A stretch of DNA of 46,697 nucleotides, from contig URVV01000010.1 of the NCBI GenBank assembly GCA_900551455.1, positions 1 through 46,697 on the forward strand, written 5' to 3'. This DNA comes from an uncultured Mycoplasmatota bacterium. Lineage in GTDB: Bacteria; Bacillota_I; Bacilli_A; RF39; UBA660. The translations under genes and the position numbers were made by a program. Below, piece by piece: positions 1 to 8,267 of the stretch (position 1 is its first letter; each line of letters opens with the position of its first letter). The notes beneath the pieces were generated by a model. That model was not told the DNA's origin, did not search any database, and saw nothing but the letters and a program-made list of their open reading frames with translations.

Positions 1-1203
1 TTTGATTATTTAATTCTTCCTAATGGTAATAAAGTAACTAGTAAGAGTTATACTTATGAAGCATCTGATAATGGGGAGTATAAATTTATTATTTATAATA
101 AACTAGGAGAAAAGAATGAGAAGACGATTAGGGTTAAGAATATAGATAAAGTAAGTCCTACGGGGAGTTGCTCTGGAACGTATGGAAATGGTAAGAGTAA
201 TATAACTATTAAATCTAGTGATAATATCGGTATCAGTAAATATATCTTAAATAATAATACCTATACCACTTCTAAAATAACTCTAAATAAAGAACTAAGT
301 ATGGTAAACATTACCATCTATGATCTAGCAGGCAATACCACATCTATTAGTTGTAATCTTGGAAAATCTTCTCCTTCAAGTTCTACTAATAGTTCATCTT
401 CAAAACCCACCAGTTCCAGTAGTTCCTCAAAACCATCTTCAAGTTCATCCAGCAAACCGAACTATGCTCCAAGTGGATATTTTACCAAAAGACATTCTAA
501 CGGACTTAAATATGTCTTATTTGTACCTAAGAATACCGATCTAAATAAAAATACCCCGTTAATCGTATCATTTCACGGTGGCTATGGTGTTGGTAACTGT
601 AAAAACAATACCACTGGTACTGTATCTTACCAGTATCTCTTAACTATCTTGAAAGAAAATCCTAATACTAGTTTTCCAGCTATTGTACTAGCACCAAGAT
701 CTGAAACCTGTAATTATCGTGACAGTAATAGAAAAGTTTCTGAAATCATTATGGATGTAATAAAGGAATATAATATTGATACAGATCGTATAGCTCTAAC
801 CGGATATTCTCAAGGAGCTGCTGGTGCTCTAGATATGATGTACCAAAATTATAATGCCTCAAAAATATACTCCGTAGCTGCTATTATTAGTCCAGCAGCT
901 ACAGGAACAGAATATCTAACAAACTATCATTACCAAACCCCATTATGGGTATTCTCATCAAATGATGAGTATCAAGCAGTATATAATTTTGCTACAGCAC
1001 TAAACAAGAGTCAATCTGGAAGAAACTTCCACTTAACAACCCTAACTGGCACTGGCCACAGCACAGATAATCCAATATATAAATATACAGATCTAGCCAT
1101 TTGGCTAACACAACAAAGAAAAAGCAATCCAGTAAATTTAAATAATGATTCTGGTGTAAAAAATATAGAAAAACAATTAAAAAATCATAATATTCTAAAT
1201 TAA
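1..1203 (+). CDS. Secreted/surface alpha/beta-hydrolase (esterase-like), 5' end outside window
   Basis: The frame is open from the first base, so the true start lies upstream; 400 residues are visible. Residues about 1-120 look like beta-rich Ig-like/DUF5011-type surface modules ending in a short disulfide-type Cys pair. A Ser/Lys/Pro linker (about 121-152) follows, then an alpha/beta-hydrolase domain. That domain shows an oxyanion-type HGG at 192-194, a nucleophile elbow GYSQG with Ser270, a likely acid Asp322 and a likely catalytic His353 in GTGHS. The fold and motifs resemble the PHB-depolymerase/feruloyl-esterase type family. The substrate cannot be told from sequence; a cell-surface carbohydrate-ester or lipid esterase is the likely class. 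Codon use in the first ~230 bases is richer in AAG/GAG/GGG than the rest. Confidence 0.75.
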   Translation, partial: FDYLILPNGNKVTSKSYTYEASDNGEYKFIIYNKLGEKNEKTIRVKNIDKVSPTGSCSGTYGNGKSNITIKSSDNIGISKYILNNNTYTTSKITLNKELSMVNITIYDLAGNTTSISCNLGKSSPSSSTNSSSSKPTSSSSSSKPSSSSSSKPNYAPSGYFTKRHSNGLKYVLFVPKNTDLNKNTPLIVSFHGGYGVGNCKNNTTGTVSYQYLLTILKENPNTSFPAIVLAPRSETCNYRDSNRKVSEIIMDVIKEYNIDTDRIALTGYSQGAAGALDMMYQNYNASKIYSVAAIISPAATGTEYLTNYHYQTPLWVFSSNDEYQAVYNFATALNKSQSGRNFHLTTLTGTGHSTDNPIYKYTDLAIWLTQQRKSNPVNLNNDSGVKNIEKQLKNHNILN

Positions 1204-1284
1204 GATCGATAAAATTACAGTTAATAATATACTTGAAAGAATGTTATCTACGTTTTTAACTATTGCCTTTAAACGTATCAAGAA

Positions 1285-2217
1285 CTATATTACTAAAAGT
1301 CCTATTACATAAGTAATTATTCCTGATAATATCATTTGCCATATTCTTCCAAGAAAGAAATAGTGATAATTAATTTTCGTATCTACCAACTGACTCATAA
1401 CTTGTAAATGAACTGATAATCCCCCAAAAGCCAGAAAACAACTAGCTACAACCATCTTGAATAAAATACTAATATCTAGTTTACTAACAGCCTCAATACC
1501 AATAGTTATCTCTAATAATCCCTTAACTAACATTCCATTATATATATTTAAATTAAATGTACTAACAATAATTGAAGCCAACATCAAAAATATTGTTACA
1601 ATCCCACATATAAGAAGAGTTGTATCAATCGCTCTCTTAATAGCATTTACCAAAACATTCCCAAAATTAATATTTCCTTCTTTACTATAACTACAATTAT
1701 CATTATGCTTAAAACTTCCCCGACATATAATTCCCAATATAAAATTACTAAGATAATGACTAATTAAAATAATAATACCAGCCTTTTCATTACCAAAAAA
1801 GAATAAACCTACAGTTGTAAGAATAAATACCGGATTAGAAAAATGAGAAAACATTAAAATATGATTAGCTTCATCTAAAGTAATATCTCCCTTATCAAAT
1901 AATATTCGTGTATTTCTAGCATTAGAAGGAAAACCAGAAATAATACTAAGCAATAAAATCATCAACATATTATCAGTAATCTTCCATAACCATTTACATA
2001 TTTTCTTAATAATTTTAGGAATGTATCCAGTAATATTATAATTTATTAAAATATCTGATATAATAAAAAATGGAAACAATGCTGGTATCAAATTATTAAC
2101 CCATATTTTAAGAGCATAAGTAATAGATGAATATATAAGTTCCTTTCTAATTAATAATTCTACCAAAACATATCCACATATAAGAATAACTATATAATTA
2201 AATATTTTCTTCTTCAT
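1285..2217 (-). CDS. ylbJ: Sporulation integral membrane protein YlbJ
   Basis: 310-residue polytopic membrane protein of the nucleoside-recognition (Gate) domain type. The motifs GFPSNA near residue 95 and FSHFSNP near 124 are typical of YlbJ. In Bacillus, YlbJ is needed for spore cortex formation and acts in the forespore-enveloping membranes; here that role is by homology. It is transcribed away from the YlbL-like protease gene, whereas in Bacillus ylbJ and ylbL are near neighbours in one direction. The ATG has no Shine-Dalgarno; a CATATTAT hexamer-like box (2223-2230) ends 5 bases before the start, suggesting a leaderless transcript. Confidence 0.85.
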   Translation of the reverse strand: MKKKIFNYIVILICGYVLVELLIRKELIYSSITYALKIWVNNLIPALFPFFIISDILINYNITGYIPKIIKKICKWLWKITDNMLMILLLSIISGFPSNARNTRILFDKGDITLDEANHILMFSHFSNPVFILTTVGLFFFGNEKAGIIILISHYLSNFILGIICRGSFKHNDNCSYSKEGNINFGNVLVNAIKRAIDTTLLICGIVTIFLMLASIIVSTFNLNIYNGMLVKGLLEITIGIEAVSKLDISILFKMVVASCFLAFGGLSVHLQVMSQLVDTKINYHYFFLGRIWQMILSGIITYVIGLLVI

Positions 2218-2222
2218 AATAA

Positions 2223-2230
2223 ATAATATG
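2223..2230 (-). promoter_or_regulatory. Putative -10 box (CATATTAT) for leaderless ylbJ
   Basis: On the minus strand the box reads CATATTAT, followed by five bases (TTATT) and the ATG. This matches in form the CATATAAT + five bases + ATG in front of spoIVFA. The shape resembles the sigma-E type -10 (CATAnnnT), but a convincing -35 was not found. Confidence 0.4.
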
Positions 2231-2272
2231 AATAAATATAATAATTAATTATATAAAATAATAGGTGATTAC

Positions 2273-3235
2273 ATGAAAAAATTCTTAAAAGAAAATCTAA
2301 AATTTATAATTTTTTTAATTCTTCTAGTATCAATAGTTAATATAGAACTACCATATTATATTGAAGCTCCTGGTGGTACTATTAACTTATCTAAAAGAAT
2401 AGATCCTAATTATAATAAAAAAAATGGTAGTTTAAATATGCTATATGTTACTGAATATAAAGGAAATATAGTAACCGTTCTTCTAAGTAAAATTATAAAA
2501 AGTTGGGATTTATATGAAATAAAAAATCAACAAGTATCTAATGAAGATGCAAATGATATTTATCAAAGAAACAAAGTTATGCTAGATAATTCCATTCAAA
2601 ATGCCACTCTAGTAGCATATAAATATGCCAATAAAAAAATTACAATTAAAGAAGCCAAAAATATCGTTATTGCTACTACTAAAGATAATGGCCTTAAAAT
2701 AGGAGATATTATTATCTCAATAGATAATCTCCCTGTAACTGATATAACTGTTATAAAAAAACATCTTGAAACATTAAACGTAAATGATACTATAAAATTA
2801 ATAATTAAAAGAAATAATAAAGAAAAAGAATTAACTATTCCTGTTGATAAAGATAAACTACTCGGAGTTATGATGGTCACTAACTATGAATATGAAACCG
2901 AAGAACCACTCAATATAAACTTTAAAAGTGGTGAGGGCGGATCATCTGGCGGTCTCGTACTAACTCTCGGAATTTACAGTGAAATAACTGGAATAGACCT
3001 ACTAAAAGGTAGAAACATTGCCGGTACTGGTACAATAGATATTGAAGGCAATGTTGGTGAAATAGATGGCATAAAATACAAAATAGCCGGAGCTGTAAAA
3101 AACAAAATGGATCTTATCCTTGTTTCACCATATAACTATGAAGAAGCCAAAAAAGTAGTAAAAGAAAACAACTATAAAATAGAATTAGTATGTGTAAAAA
3201 CATTCGAAGAAGCTATCAATTATCTAACAAAATAG
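2273..3235 (+). CDS. ylbL: YlbL/SepM-type membrane-anchored PDZ-Lon protease
   Basis: 320 residues. One N-terminal membrane segment (about 9-26) is followed by a conserved PYYIEAPGG stretch, a PDZ domain (about 125-200) and a Lon-type S16 protease domain (about 210-320). The Ser-Lys dyad is visible as Ser225 in GGSSGG and Lys268 in DGIKYK. The family cleaves extracytoplasmic substrates (SepM matures a competence peptide; YlbL is linked to DNA-damage checkpoint recovery). Its substrate here is unknown. The start is supported by an AGGTGAT ribosome site. A hairpin terminator overlaps its stop. Confidence 0.85.
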   Translation: MKKFLKENLKFIIFLILLVSIVNIELPYYIEAPGGTINLSKRIDPNYNKKNGSLNMLYVTEYKGNIVTVLLSKIIKSWDLYEIKNQQVSNEDANDIYQRNKVMLDNSIQNATLVAYKYANKKITIKEAKNIVIATTKDNGLKIGDIIISIDNLPVTDITVIKKHLETLNVNDTIKLIIKRNNKEKELTIPVDKDKLLGVMMVTNYEYETEEPLNINFKSGEGGSSGGLVLTLGIYSEITGIDLLKGRNIAGTGTIDIEGNVGEIDGIKYKIAGAVKNKMDLILVSPYNYEEAKKVVKENNYKIELVCVKTFEEAINYLTK

Positions 3236-3244
3236 CTTCTTTTT
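3209..3244 (+). terminator. Rho-independent terminator after ylbL
   Basis: GAAGCTAT (3209-3216) pairs with ATAGCTTC (3232-3239), followed by TTTTT. The stop codon lies inside the hairpin, which separates the protease gene from spoIVFA. Confidence 0.75.
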
Positions 3245-3265
3245 GTTCTGAATAAAAAAAAGTTA

Positions 3266-3273
3266 CATATAAT
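3266..3273 (+). promoter_or_regulatory. Putative -10 box (CATATAAT) for leaderless spoIVFA
   Basis: CATATAAT ends five bases before the spoIVFA ATG at 3279. No Shine-Dalgarno-like purine run lies between them. A transcript starting about 6-7 bases after the box would begin at or next to the ATG. The box is close to the sigma-E type -10 (CATAnnnT); the -35 is unclear. Confidence 0.45.
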
Positions 3274-3278
3274 TTACT

Positions 3279-3848
3279 ATGAAAAAGAAAATTAATGAAG
3301 AAAAAGTAATTAAATACGTAAGAAATTTAATCTATCGTACAATGACAGTAATTGTTATCTTTTTAGCAATGGCTATTATTTCTAAAAGTAGTCAAACCTA
3401 TAAAGATATTCTAGTAACTAACGTCTATGAAAAAAATATCTCTTTTGCTCAAATAAAAAAGCTATATCAAAAGTATCTTGGAGGTATTACTCCTTTAGAC
3501 AAAAAAATCGACAAAGAATTAACCGTCTTCAGTGAAAAACTAGAATATGACAGAGCATCCATCTATCACGATGGAGTAAAACTAACAGTTAATAATAATT
3601 ACTTAGTACCAATCCAAGAAGAAGGATTAGTTATCTATATAGGAGAAAAAGAAAATTACGGGAATGTAATTATTATTGAAGGAACAAATGGTATAGACAT
3701 TTGGTATGGAAATATGGAAAAATCATCAGTCAAATTATATGACTATGTTGAAAAAAATACTTATTTAGGAACAACTAAGGATAATACCCTCTATTTAGTA
3801 TATCAAAAAGATGGTAAATTTCTAGACTATAAAGAATATCTAAAATGA
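3279..3848 (+). CDS. spoIVFA: SpoIVFA-like stage IV sporulation protein (degenerate M23 domain)
   Basis: 189 residues: one membrane segment (about 20-36) and a C-terminal M23/LysM-free peptidase-like domain with the SpoIVFA-type phrases VIYIGEKENYGN and LYLVYQKDGKFLDYK. The zinc ligands of active M23 peptidases are not evident, as in Bacillus SpoIVFA, which holds and inhibits the intramembrane protease SpoIVFB in the outer forespore membrane. The gene overlaps spoIVFB by 4 bases (ATGA), so the two are translationally coupled. The ATG lacks a ribosome site (see the promoter entry), though an undetected downstream start cannot be fully excluded. Confidence 0.8.
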   Translation: MKKKINEEKVIKYVRNLIYRTMTVIVIFLAMAIISKSSQTYKDILVTNVYEKNISFAQIKKLYQKYLGGITPLDKKIDKELTVFSEKLEYDRASIYHDGVKLTVNNNYLVPIQEEGLVIYIGEKENYGNVIIIEGTNGIDIWYGNMEKSSVKLYDYVEKNTYLGTTKDNTLYLVYQKDGKFLDYKEYLK

Positions 3849-4600
3849 AAATAGAATTTCATTATACATACTTAATAGTAGCCATAAGCTTTATCTTAAC
3901 TGGCTACTTTTCTAACCTTATTATCTTTACCAGTATCATCATAATCCACGAATTAGGTCATTATACTATTGCCAAAATAAATAAATTAAACGTCGAAAAA
4001 ATTATAATTTATCCATATGGAGGACTAACAAAATTAAATATCCCACTAAATACAAACATTAATAAAGAATTATCCGTTGCAATATCAGGAGTAATCTTCC
4101 AATGTATCTATTACATAATAATTATAATTTTCTACAAATACGGTTTAATAAGGACCTATATCTTTAACCAGTTTGCCACTTATCACCATAGTATCCTCTT
4201 CTTCAATCTCCTCCCAATTCATCCCTTAGATGGTTCTAAAATTCTAACCTCCTTCATTTCCAAAGTATTTCCTTATAAAATAACCTTTAAATTAAATATT
4301 CTTATTTCCCTAATAACCCTAACAACCCTAGTAGTAGTTAACTATTATCAATTTAACTATACCACAATCCTAATTCTAACGCTAATCTTATCAAGTATAC
4401 ATAAATATTATAAAGAAATAAATTATTTTTTTAATAAATTTTTATTAGAAAGATATCTTCATAATATAACATATCCCCATACTAAGAAAATAAATAAATT
4501 AGACAATATATATAAAGAAAAATATCATATTATCAGAAAAAATAATCATTATATCACTGAAAAACAAGCCTTAAATCAAAGATTTAAAGGAAAATATTGA
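3845..4600 (+). CDS. spoIVFB: SpoIVFB-like M50 intramembrane zinc protease
   Basis: 251 residues with several membrane helices. HELGH at 35-39 supplies two zinc ligands and the catalytic Glu36; the second motif LLPIHPLDG puts the third ligand at Asp129. This is the S2P/SpoIVFB pattern. In Bacillus it cleaves pro-sigma-K in the mother cell. Partner and gene order (spoIVFA immediately before, rplU-prp-rpmA after) match Bacillus. The C-terminal ~50 residues are polar, where SpoIVFB carries a CBS-like regulatory domain; here the tail is short, so a full CBS domain is not obvious. Confidence 0.88.
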   Translation: MKIEFHYTYLIVAISFILTGYFSNLIIFTSIIIIHELGHYTIAKINKLNVEKIIIYPYGGLTKLNIPLNTNINKELSVAISGVIFQCIYYIIIIIFYKYGLIRTYIFNQFATYHHSILFFNLLPIHPLDGSKILTSFISKVFPYKITFKLNILISLITLTTLVVVNYYQFNYTTILILTLILSSIHKYYKEINYFFNKFLLERYLHNITYPHTKKINKLDNIYKEKYHIIRKNNHYITEKQALNQRFKGKY

Positions 4601-4607
4601 ATTTTAT

Positions 4608-4636
4608 TTGACTAAATCAATATATTATGTTAAAAT
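4608..4636 (+). promoter_or_regulatory. Sigma-A type promoter of the rplU operon
   Basis: TTGACT (4608-4613), 17-base spacer, TAAAAT (4631-4636). It starts 8 bases after the spoIVFB stop and places the transcript start just before the L21 leader. Confidence 0.65.
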
Positions 4637-4644
4637 TATAACTG

Positions 4645-4742
4645 TTTGAAAGACCTCGAGTTGATTACTCAACCGCACAGAAATTGGTAAAAAGTGATAT
4701 AATCCACCATAATGGCGAGTCTTAAACAAATATGTAAGGAGG
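4645..4742 (+). promoter_or_regulatory. L21 leader (ribosomal protein autoregulatory RNA)
   Basis: The region between promoter and rplU folds as an L21-leader-like structure. An outer stem pairs AAGACCTCG (4650-4658) with CGAGTCTT (4716-4723). Inside it are a small GTTG/CAAC hairpin (4660-4672) and a TTGG/CCA pairing (4684-4709), and the run CCGCACAGAAATTGG is of the conserved leader type. It ends at the AAGGAGG ribosome site of rplU. Known L21 leaders in Bacilli are thought to let L21 (or another product) control its own operon. A covariance search with the Rfam L21 leader model would settle it. Confidence 0.7.
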
Positions 4743-4747
4743 TATTT

Positions 4748-5047
4748 ATGAAAGCTATAATTGAAACAGGTGGAAAACAATACTATGTAACTGAAGGTGA
4801 CATTATCTATGTTGAAAAACTAGACGCCGAAGAAGGAAAAAAAGTTGTTTTCGATAAAGTTTTAATGGCTAATGGTGTAACTGGTAACCCTTATGTTAAA
4901 GGAGCAACTGTTGAAGGAGAAGTTGTTAAACAAGGAAAAGGCAAAAAATTAACAATTTTCACTTATGTTCCTAACAAAAGATCTACTAGAAAGAAACAAG
5001 GACATCGTCAACCATATACAAAGATTGAAATTAAAAAAATTAAATAA
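4748..5047 (+). CDS. rplU: 50S ribosomal protein L21
   Basis: 99 residues, normal L21 length, starting MKAIIETGGKQYYV and ending in the basic tail RQPYTKIEIKKIK. The start at 4748 is fixed by AAGGAGG at 4736-4742; an in-frame ATG at 4712 would place 12 extra residues inside the leader RNA and has no ribosome site. First gene of the rplU-prp-rpmA operon. Confidence 0.97.
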   Translation: MKAIIETGGKQYYVTEGDIIYVEKLDAEEGKKVVFDKVLMANGVTGNPYVKGATVEGEVVKQGKGKKLTIFTYVPNKRSTRKKQGHRQPYTKIEIKKIK

Positions 5048-5056
5048 GGAGCTTTT

Positions 5057-5356
5057 ATGATAAAAGTAAAAGTATCTAAAGATATTATTTCTATTACCGG
5101 TCACGCAAACTATGCTGAATATGGCAAAGATATCGTATGCGCATCTGTTAGTTCAGTTGTTATGACATCCATCGAAGGAATTTCTATTATTAACGAATCC
5201 GCTCTTGATGTTAATCAAGTAAAAGATAACCTAATAATTAAGATTAACCTTCATGATGATATTATTGATAAATTAATTACCAATATGTTTAACTGTCTTA
5301 AAGAAATAGAAAAACAATATCCAAAAAATATTAAAATAACAAATAGGGAGGAATAA
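5057..5356 (+). CDS. prp: Ribosomal-processing cysteine protease Prp
   Basis: 99 residues, the YsxB/Prp family. The catalytic pair is His16 (GHANYAEYGKDIVCASVS) and Cys28, spaced 12 as in Staphylococcus Prp. Prp removes the N-terminal extension of L27 in Bacillota; the substrate gene rpmA follows directly and has the cleavage motif. The gene lies 9 bases after rplU and ends 3 bases before rpmA, with the rpmA ribosome site inside its end. Confidence 0.93.
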   Translation: MIKVKVSKDIISITGHANYAEYGKDIVCASVSSVVMTSIEGISIINESALDVNQVKDNLIIKINLHDDIIDKLITNMFNCLKEIEKQYPKNIKITNREE

Positions 5357-5359
5357 AAG

Positions 5360-5650
5360 ATGTTAAAGTTCTTAGAATTTAATATACAATTATTTGCTCA
5401 TAAAAAAGGACAATCTTCAACAAGTAATGGTAGAGATTCTGCTGGTAGAAGATTAGGAGCAAAAGCTGCTGATGGCGAATATATTACTGCTGGTTCTATA
5501 ATTTATCGTCAAAGAGGCACAAAAATTCATCCTGGAACAAACGTTAAAAGAGGAACAGATGACACTCTATATGCAACAGTATCAGGAAATGTAAAGTATG
5601 AACATTTAGGAAAAGATAAGAAAAAAGTAAGTGTTTATATTAATAAATAA
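5360..5650 (+). CDS. rpmA: 50S ribosomal protein L27 with Prp-cleavable N-terminal extension
   Basis: 96 residues. The first 13 residues (MLKFLEFNIQLFA) precede the universal L27 start HKKGQSSTSNGRDS. The segment ending LFA|HKKG corresponds to the Firmicutes cleavage motif (FFA or similar), to be removed by the adjacent Prp before ribosome assembly. The extension is three to four residues longer than the Staphylococcus one. GGGAGG at 5345-5350 supports the start. Confidence 0.96.
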   Translation: MLKFLEFNIQLFAHKKGQSSTSNGRDSAGRRLGAKAADGEYITAGSIIYRQRGTKIHPGTNVKRGTDDTLYATVSGNVKYEHLGKDKKKVSVYINK

Positions 5651-5720
5651 AAAATTAAAATCAAAATATCATTAATATCTTGAAAAAGAATAATATTTGT
5701 GATATCATTGATTTTGTGAT

Positions 5721-5797
5721 GGACCCTTAGCTCAGTTGGTTAGAGCATCCGGCTCATAACCGGGCGGTCGTAGGTTCGAGTCCTACAGGGTCCACCA
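5721..5797 (+). tRNA. tRNA with CAT anticodon (Met or lysidine-type Ile2), rebuilt by the element
   Basis: Complete 77-base cloverleaf with encoded CCA. Acceptor GGACCCT pairs with AGGGTCC, the anticodon loop is CTCATAA, and the T stem is GTAGG/CCTAC. G1-C72 pairing excludes initiator Met. The body resembles Bacillus tRNA-Ile2(CAU) at least as much as elongator Met, so the amino acid is left open. The element's left end falls in the anticodon arm: 5721-5752 are chromosomal, and bases from 5753 on probably came with the element. Confidence 0.93.
5753..5770 (+). repeat. attL core (18 bp direct repeat in tRNA anticodon arm)
   Basis: CTCATAACCGGGCGGTCG is repeated exactly at 15299-15316. The homology continues imperfectly through the T arm, CCA end and next tRNA. 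The exact strand-exchange point cannot be placed within the 18 bp. Confidence 0.8.
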
Positions 5798-5813
5798 TTT
5801 ATTTAATTATTAT

Positions 5814-5897
5814 GCGGGTGTGGCGGAATTGGCAGACGCGCTAGACTTAGGATCTAGTGGTATATCCGTGGGGGTTCAAGTCCCTTCACCCGCACCA
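5814..5897 (+). tRNA. tRNA-Leu (TAG anticodon), left copy
   Basis: 84 bases with encoded CCA; acceptor GCGGGTG/CACCCGC, anticodon loop CTTAGGA, long variable arm typical of Leu. It lies 3' of the attL core, so it likely entered with the element. It differs from the right copy at a few D-arm and variable-arm bases. Both copies look functional. Confidence 0.95.
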
Positions 5898-5909
5898 CTT
5901 TGAATATTT

Positions 5910-5938
5910 AGAATACTGAAAAAAGTATTCTTTTTTTT
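5910..5938 (+). terminator. Terminator of the left tRNA pair
   Basis: AGAATACT pairs with AGTATTCT across a GAAAAA loop, then TTTTTTTT. It follows tRNA-Leu by 12 bases. Confidence 0.85.
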
Positions 5939-6005
5939 GATTTTGTCTAGATTTAGTCTATTTGACATATTTTTTAGTATTTTTTGATATATAAAAATGC
6001 CTTGC

Positions 6006-6094
6006 AAAATGCTTTAACTCATTTAATGCTTTAAAAATGATATATGGGGTTTGCTTTTAACGATTAAAGTAAGTTAAACCATAATTAAACCATA
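6006..6094. repeat. Left-end arm-type repeats (TTAAA(C/G)CAT)
   Basis: Related short boxes lie here: reverse copies at 6006-6018, 6023-6035 and a weaker one at 6051-6061, and forward copies GTTAAACCATA (6073-6083) and ATTAAACCATA (6084-6094) spaced 11 bp. The same box recurs at the right end (15001-15106), as expected for integrase arm-binding sites. Confidence 0.6.
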
Positions 6095-6139
6095 AAAAAG
6101 CACTTATAATATTATTAGTAGTATTACAAGTGCTTTTTA
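6094..6139 (-). terminator. Terminator of the PrimPol-helicase gene (bidirectional)
   Basis: AAAAAGCACTT (6095-6105) pairs with AAGTGCTTTTT (6128-6138), with an inner AATATTA/TAGTATT stem. The A and T tracts allow use in both directions; it lies just past the leftward gene's stop. Confidence 0.75.
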
Positions 6140-6143
6140 AATT

Positions 6144-8267
6144 TTAAAATTTAGTTAATTTTATATTACTTCCTTTGTTTGTTGCTTTAAGAAATTCTAT
6201 TTTTATATTTTGACTTTCAAATATACTTAATAGACTTTTTAAATCTCTCGTTAGCCAAGAACTACTTTTAGGAAAACCAATTATACCATAATCACTTACA
6301 TAAGCCCTTAACATATTATAAAGGTCGGTAGCATTGCCTTGCCAATGATTTTGTTTTTCCATAAATTCTAGTACGGCTTGTACTAACACATTGTTTTCTA
6401 TAACTTGGTCATTTTGATTAGTTACATTATCTTTGTAGCAGTCTAAAAAGTTTTCACCTAATCCTTTTTTTATTGATTCTGCTATGCAATAACCCCATTT
6501 TAACCAATCAGCAGTTCTTGCCGAAATATCTATTTTTGTGGTATTATATATTCGTAGTGCTTTAACAAGAGTGTTAAATATTAGGTCCAGTAACTCTGGT
6601 TTTAAAGCATTCCACTCATTGAATATAACTCGTTCTTCTTTATAGTTTCTAATTCTTTTTAAGTTAATTAGAATAGACCTATCTAGAATATCTTCACGAG
6701 TAGCAGGGCAATTAATTCCATTTAGAATAATTGCTCTTTTATATTGAAATACAACATCTTCTTCATCAGTATATAATTTTCTTTTACTTGTGGCTTCACC
6801 AGAGTATGCTCTACATAAAGCATCAGACTGCCATAATTGTAATCTACCAAGATTATCAAAACAAATAAGAGCAGAGCGGTCTAACATTTGTGAAAATGAT
6901 GACAAATCTCTTGGAAATGATGTTGTTTCAAGCAGAGATGGGTCAACCAATGATTTTATTAACTTGGTTGATGTTGTTTTACCAGCACCTCGTTCAGCAC
7001 TAAATATCAATATTGGTTTAGGTATATTAGGAATAAATAAACTTATTACATATACAAGAAATAATAATCTTTGATTTTCTTCTACATTAAAATATTCCCA
7101 TATTCTTTTAAAGTCAGTATTACTTCTTTGTGGTAAAATTTGTTCTTTCATATTTACCCATTTAAATAAAGGGGTATCATTTTTAATAATACTATAACCA
7201 TATTTATCAATTTTAACTATATCTTCTTCGCTTAATTGATAGTAGAATTCATTATCAGTTCCAGCAAATCGCACATTTAATTCATACTTTTTATTTTCTT
7301 TAATTGCTTTATATGTAAGGTATGATTTTAAATTGTTTATTATTTGTGGATTGATTTTAATATTATTTTCAAAACATTCAAAAGTTAAAAATTGCTCAAA
7401 TTTACGACTTTCAATTTTAATATTTTGATAGTTTATTACGATATAAGCATTATCTCTTTCATCAATAAATATGTTTTTATCATTAATTAAATCTAATACT
7501 TTGTTAAACTGAATTTGATTTTTTTCTTCCTTTTCTTCAATATTTTTAAATGCACTTGTAATAGTTCTATCTAAATAGTCTTTTCGTTCTAATATTTTTC
7601 TTTTGTGCATTGAATCTTTATTTTTAAATAAATCACTTTGTAAAAATAAATCTTTTATTTCATCTCTATCAGTATGTCCTGATTTTATTAAATCAAGTAT
7701 GAATTTAAAATCTTTTCGGCTTTCATCTTCATTTTCTATATTACTATTATTATTTGTATATTTATTGTATATTTTTAAATATTCATTAGTCATATCAGTA
7801 ATATTATCTTCTAGCACATTAATTTCGCTAGGCAAAGCGAATAATTTACCACTGGTATAGAATTCTATTTCCGGAAACTTTTGTTTACCATCGACGATTC
7901 TATTGATGTTTAAATTAGACTTAATGTTTACTTTTCTATTTGCTACTAATGCACTATTTTTAATTAAACACAAAATATGTACTCCATAACCACTCATTGA
8001 AATATGCTTGTGTTTAAATGCTTTAATATCTTCTTCAATATTAGTATCAATTTTACCACTTAATTTATCTCTAATAGTATCAATATCAATACCAGCTAAA
8101 GTATATTCATCATTTATTTTACCTAAAACTATTGAAATACCACAATTATTTCTTTTGGCATTTGCTAAAGCCATATTATAGTTCATCCAATTTGTTTCAT
8201 CGTTCCATTTGCCAACTGGAATTTTATTTTTTTGATTTACAAATCTTTTAAAATCAATTAGTTTCAT
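6144..8267 (-). CDS. PrimPol-helicase replication protein of the element
   Basis: 707 residues. The N-terminal ~170 residues look like a bifunctional primase-polymerase domain: Asp61-x-Asp63 in GIDID, SGYGVHI around His97, and EIEFYTSGKLFALP around 133-145. The C-terminal half is a D5/SF3-like AAA ATPase with Walker A GAGKTT near 424-430, Walker B ALICFD about 40 residues later, and a sensor-type IILNG. Such proteins prime and unwind the origin of satellites, plasmids and integrative elements. The start overlaps the small HTH gene by 14 bases, suggesting coupled expression. Its presence implies the element replicates after excision. The origin was not identified; the palindrome at 8560-8601 is one candidate region. 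Confidence 0.82.
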   Translation of the reverse strand: MKLIDFKRFVNQKNKIPVGKWNDETNWMNYNMALANAKRNNCGISIVLGKINDEYTLAGIDIDTIRDKLSGKIDTNIEEDIKAFKHKHISMSGYGVHILCLIKNSALVANRKVNIKSNLNINRIVDGKQKFPEIEFYTSGKLFALPSEINVLEDNITDMTNEYLKIYNKYTNNNSNIENEDESRKDFKFILDLIKSGHTDRDEIKDLFLQSDLFKNKDSMHKRKILERKDYLDRTITSAFKNIEEKEEKNQIQFNKVLDLINDKNIFIDERDNAYIVINYQNIKIESRKFEQFLTFECFENNIKINPQIINNLKSYLTYKAIKENKKYELNVRFAGTDNEFYYQLSEEDIVKIDKYGYSIIKNDTPLFKWVNMKEQILPQRSNTDFKRIWEYFNVEENQRLLFLVYVISLFIPNIPKPILIFSAERGAGKTTSTKLIKSLVDPSLLETTSFPRDLSSFSQMLDRSALICFDNLGRLQLWQSDALCRAYSGEATSKRKLYTDEEDVVFQYKRAIILNGINCPATREDILDRSILINLKRIRNYKEERVIFNEWNALKPELLDLIFNTLVKALRIYNTTKIDISARTADWLKWGYCIAESIKKGLGENFLDCYKDNVTNQNDQVIENNVLVQAVLEFMEKQNHWQGNATDLYNMLRAYVSDYGIIGFPKSSSWLTRDLKSLLSIFESQNIKIEFLKATNKGSNIKLTKF

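Noticed and set aside
4712..4747. Longer rplU start at ATG 4712
   Set aside because: It lies inside the L21-leader stem, has no ribosome site and adds residues foreign to L21; ATG 4748 has AAGGAGG.
6790..7074. Rightward ORF opposite the PrimPol-helicase
   Set aside because: Antisense shadow of the conserved ATPase core; no ribosome site or family pattern.
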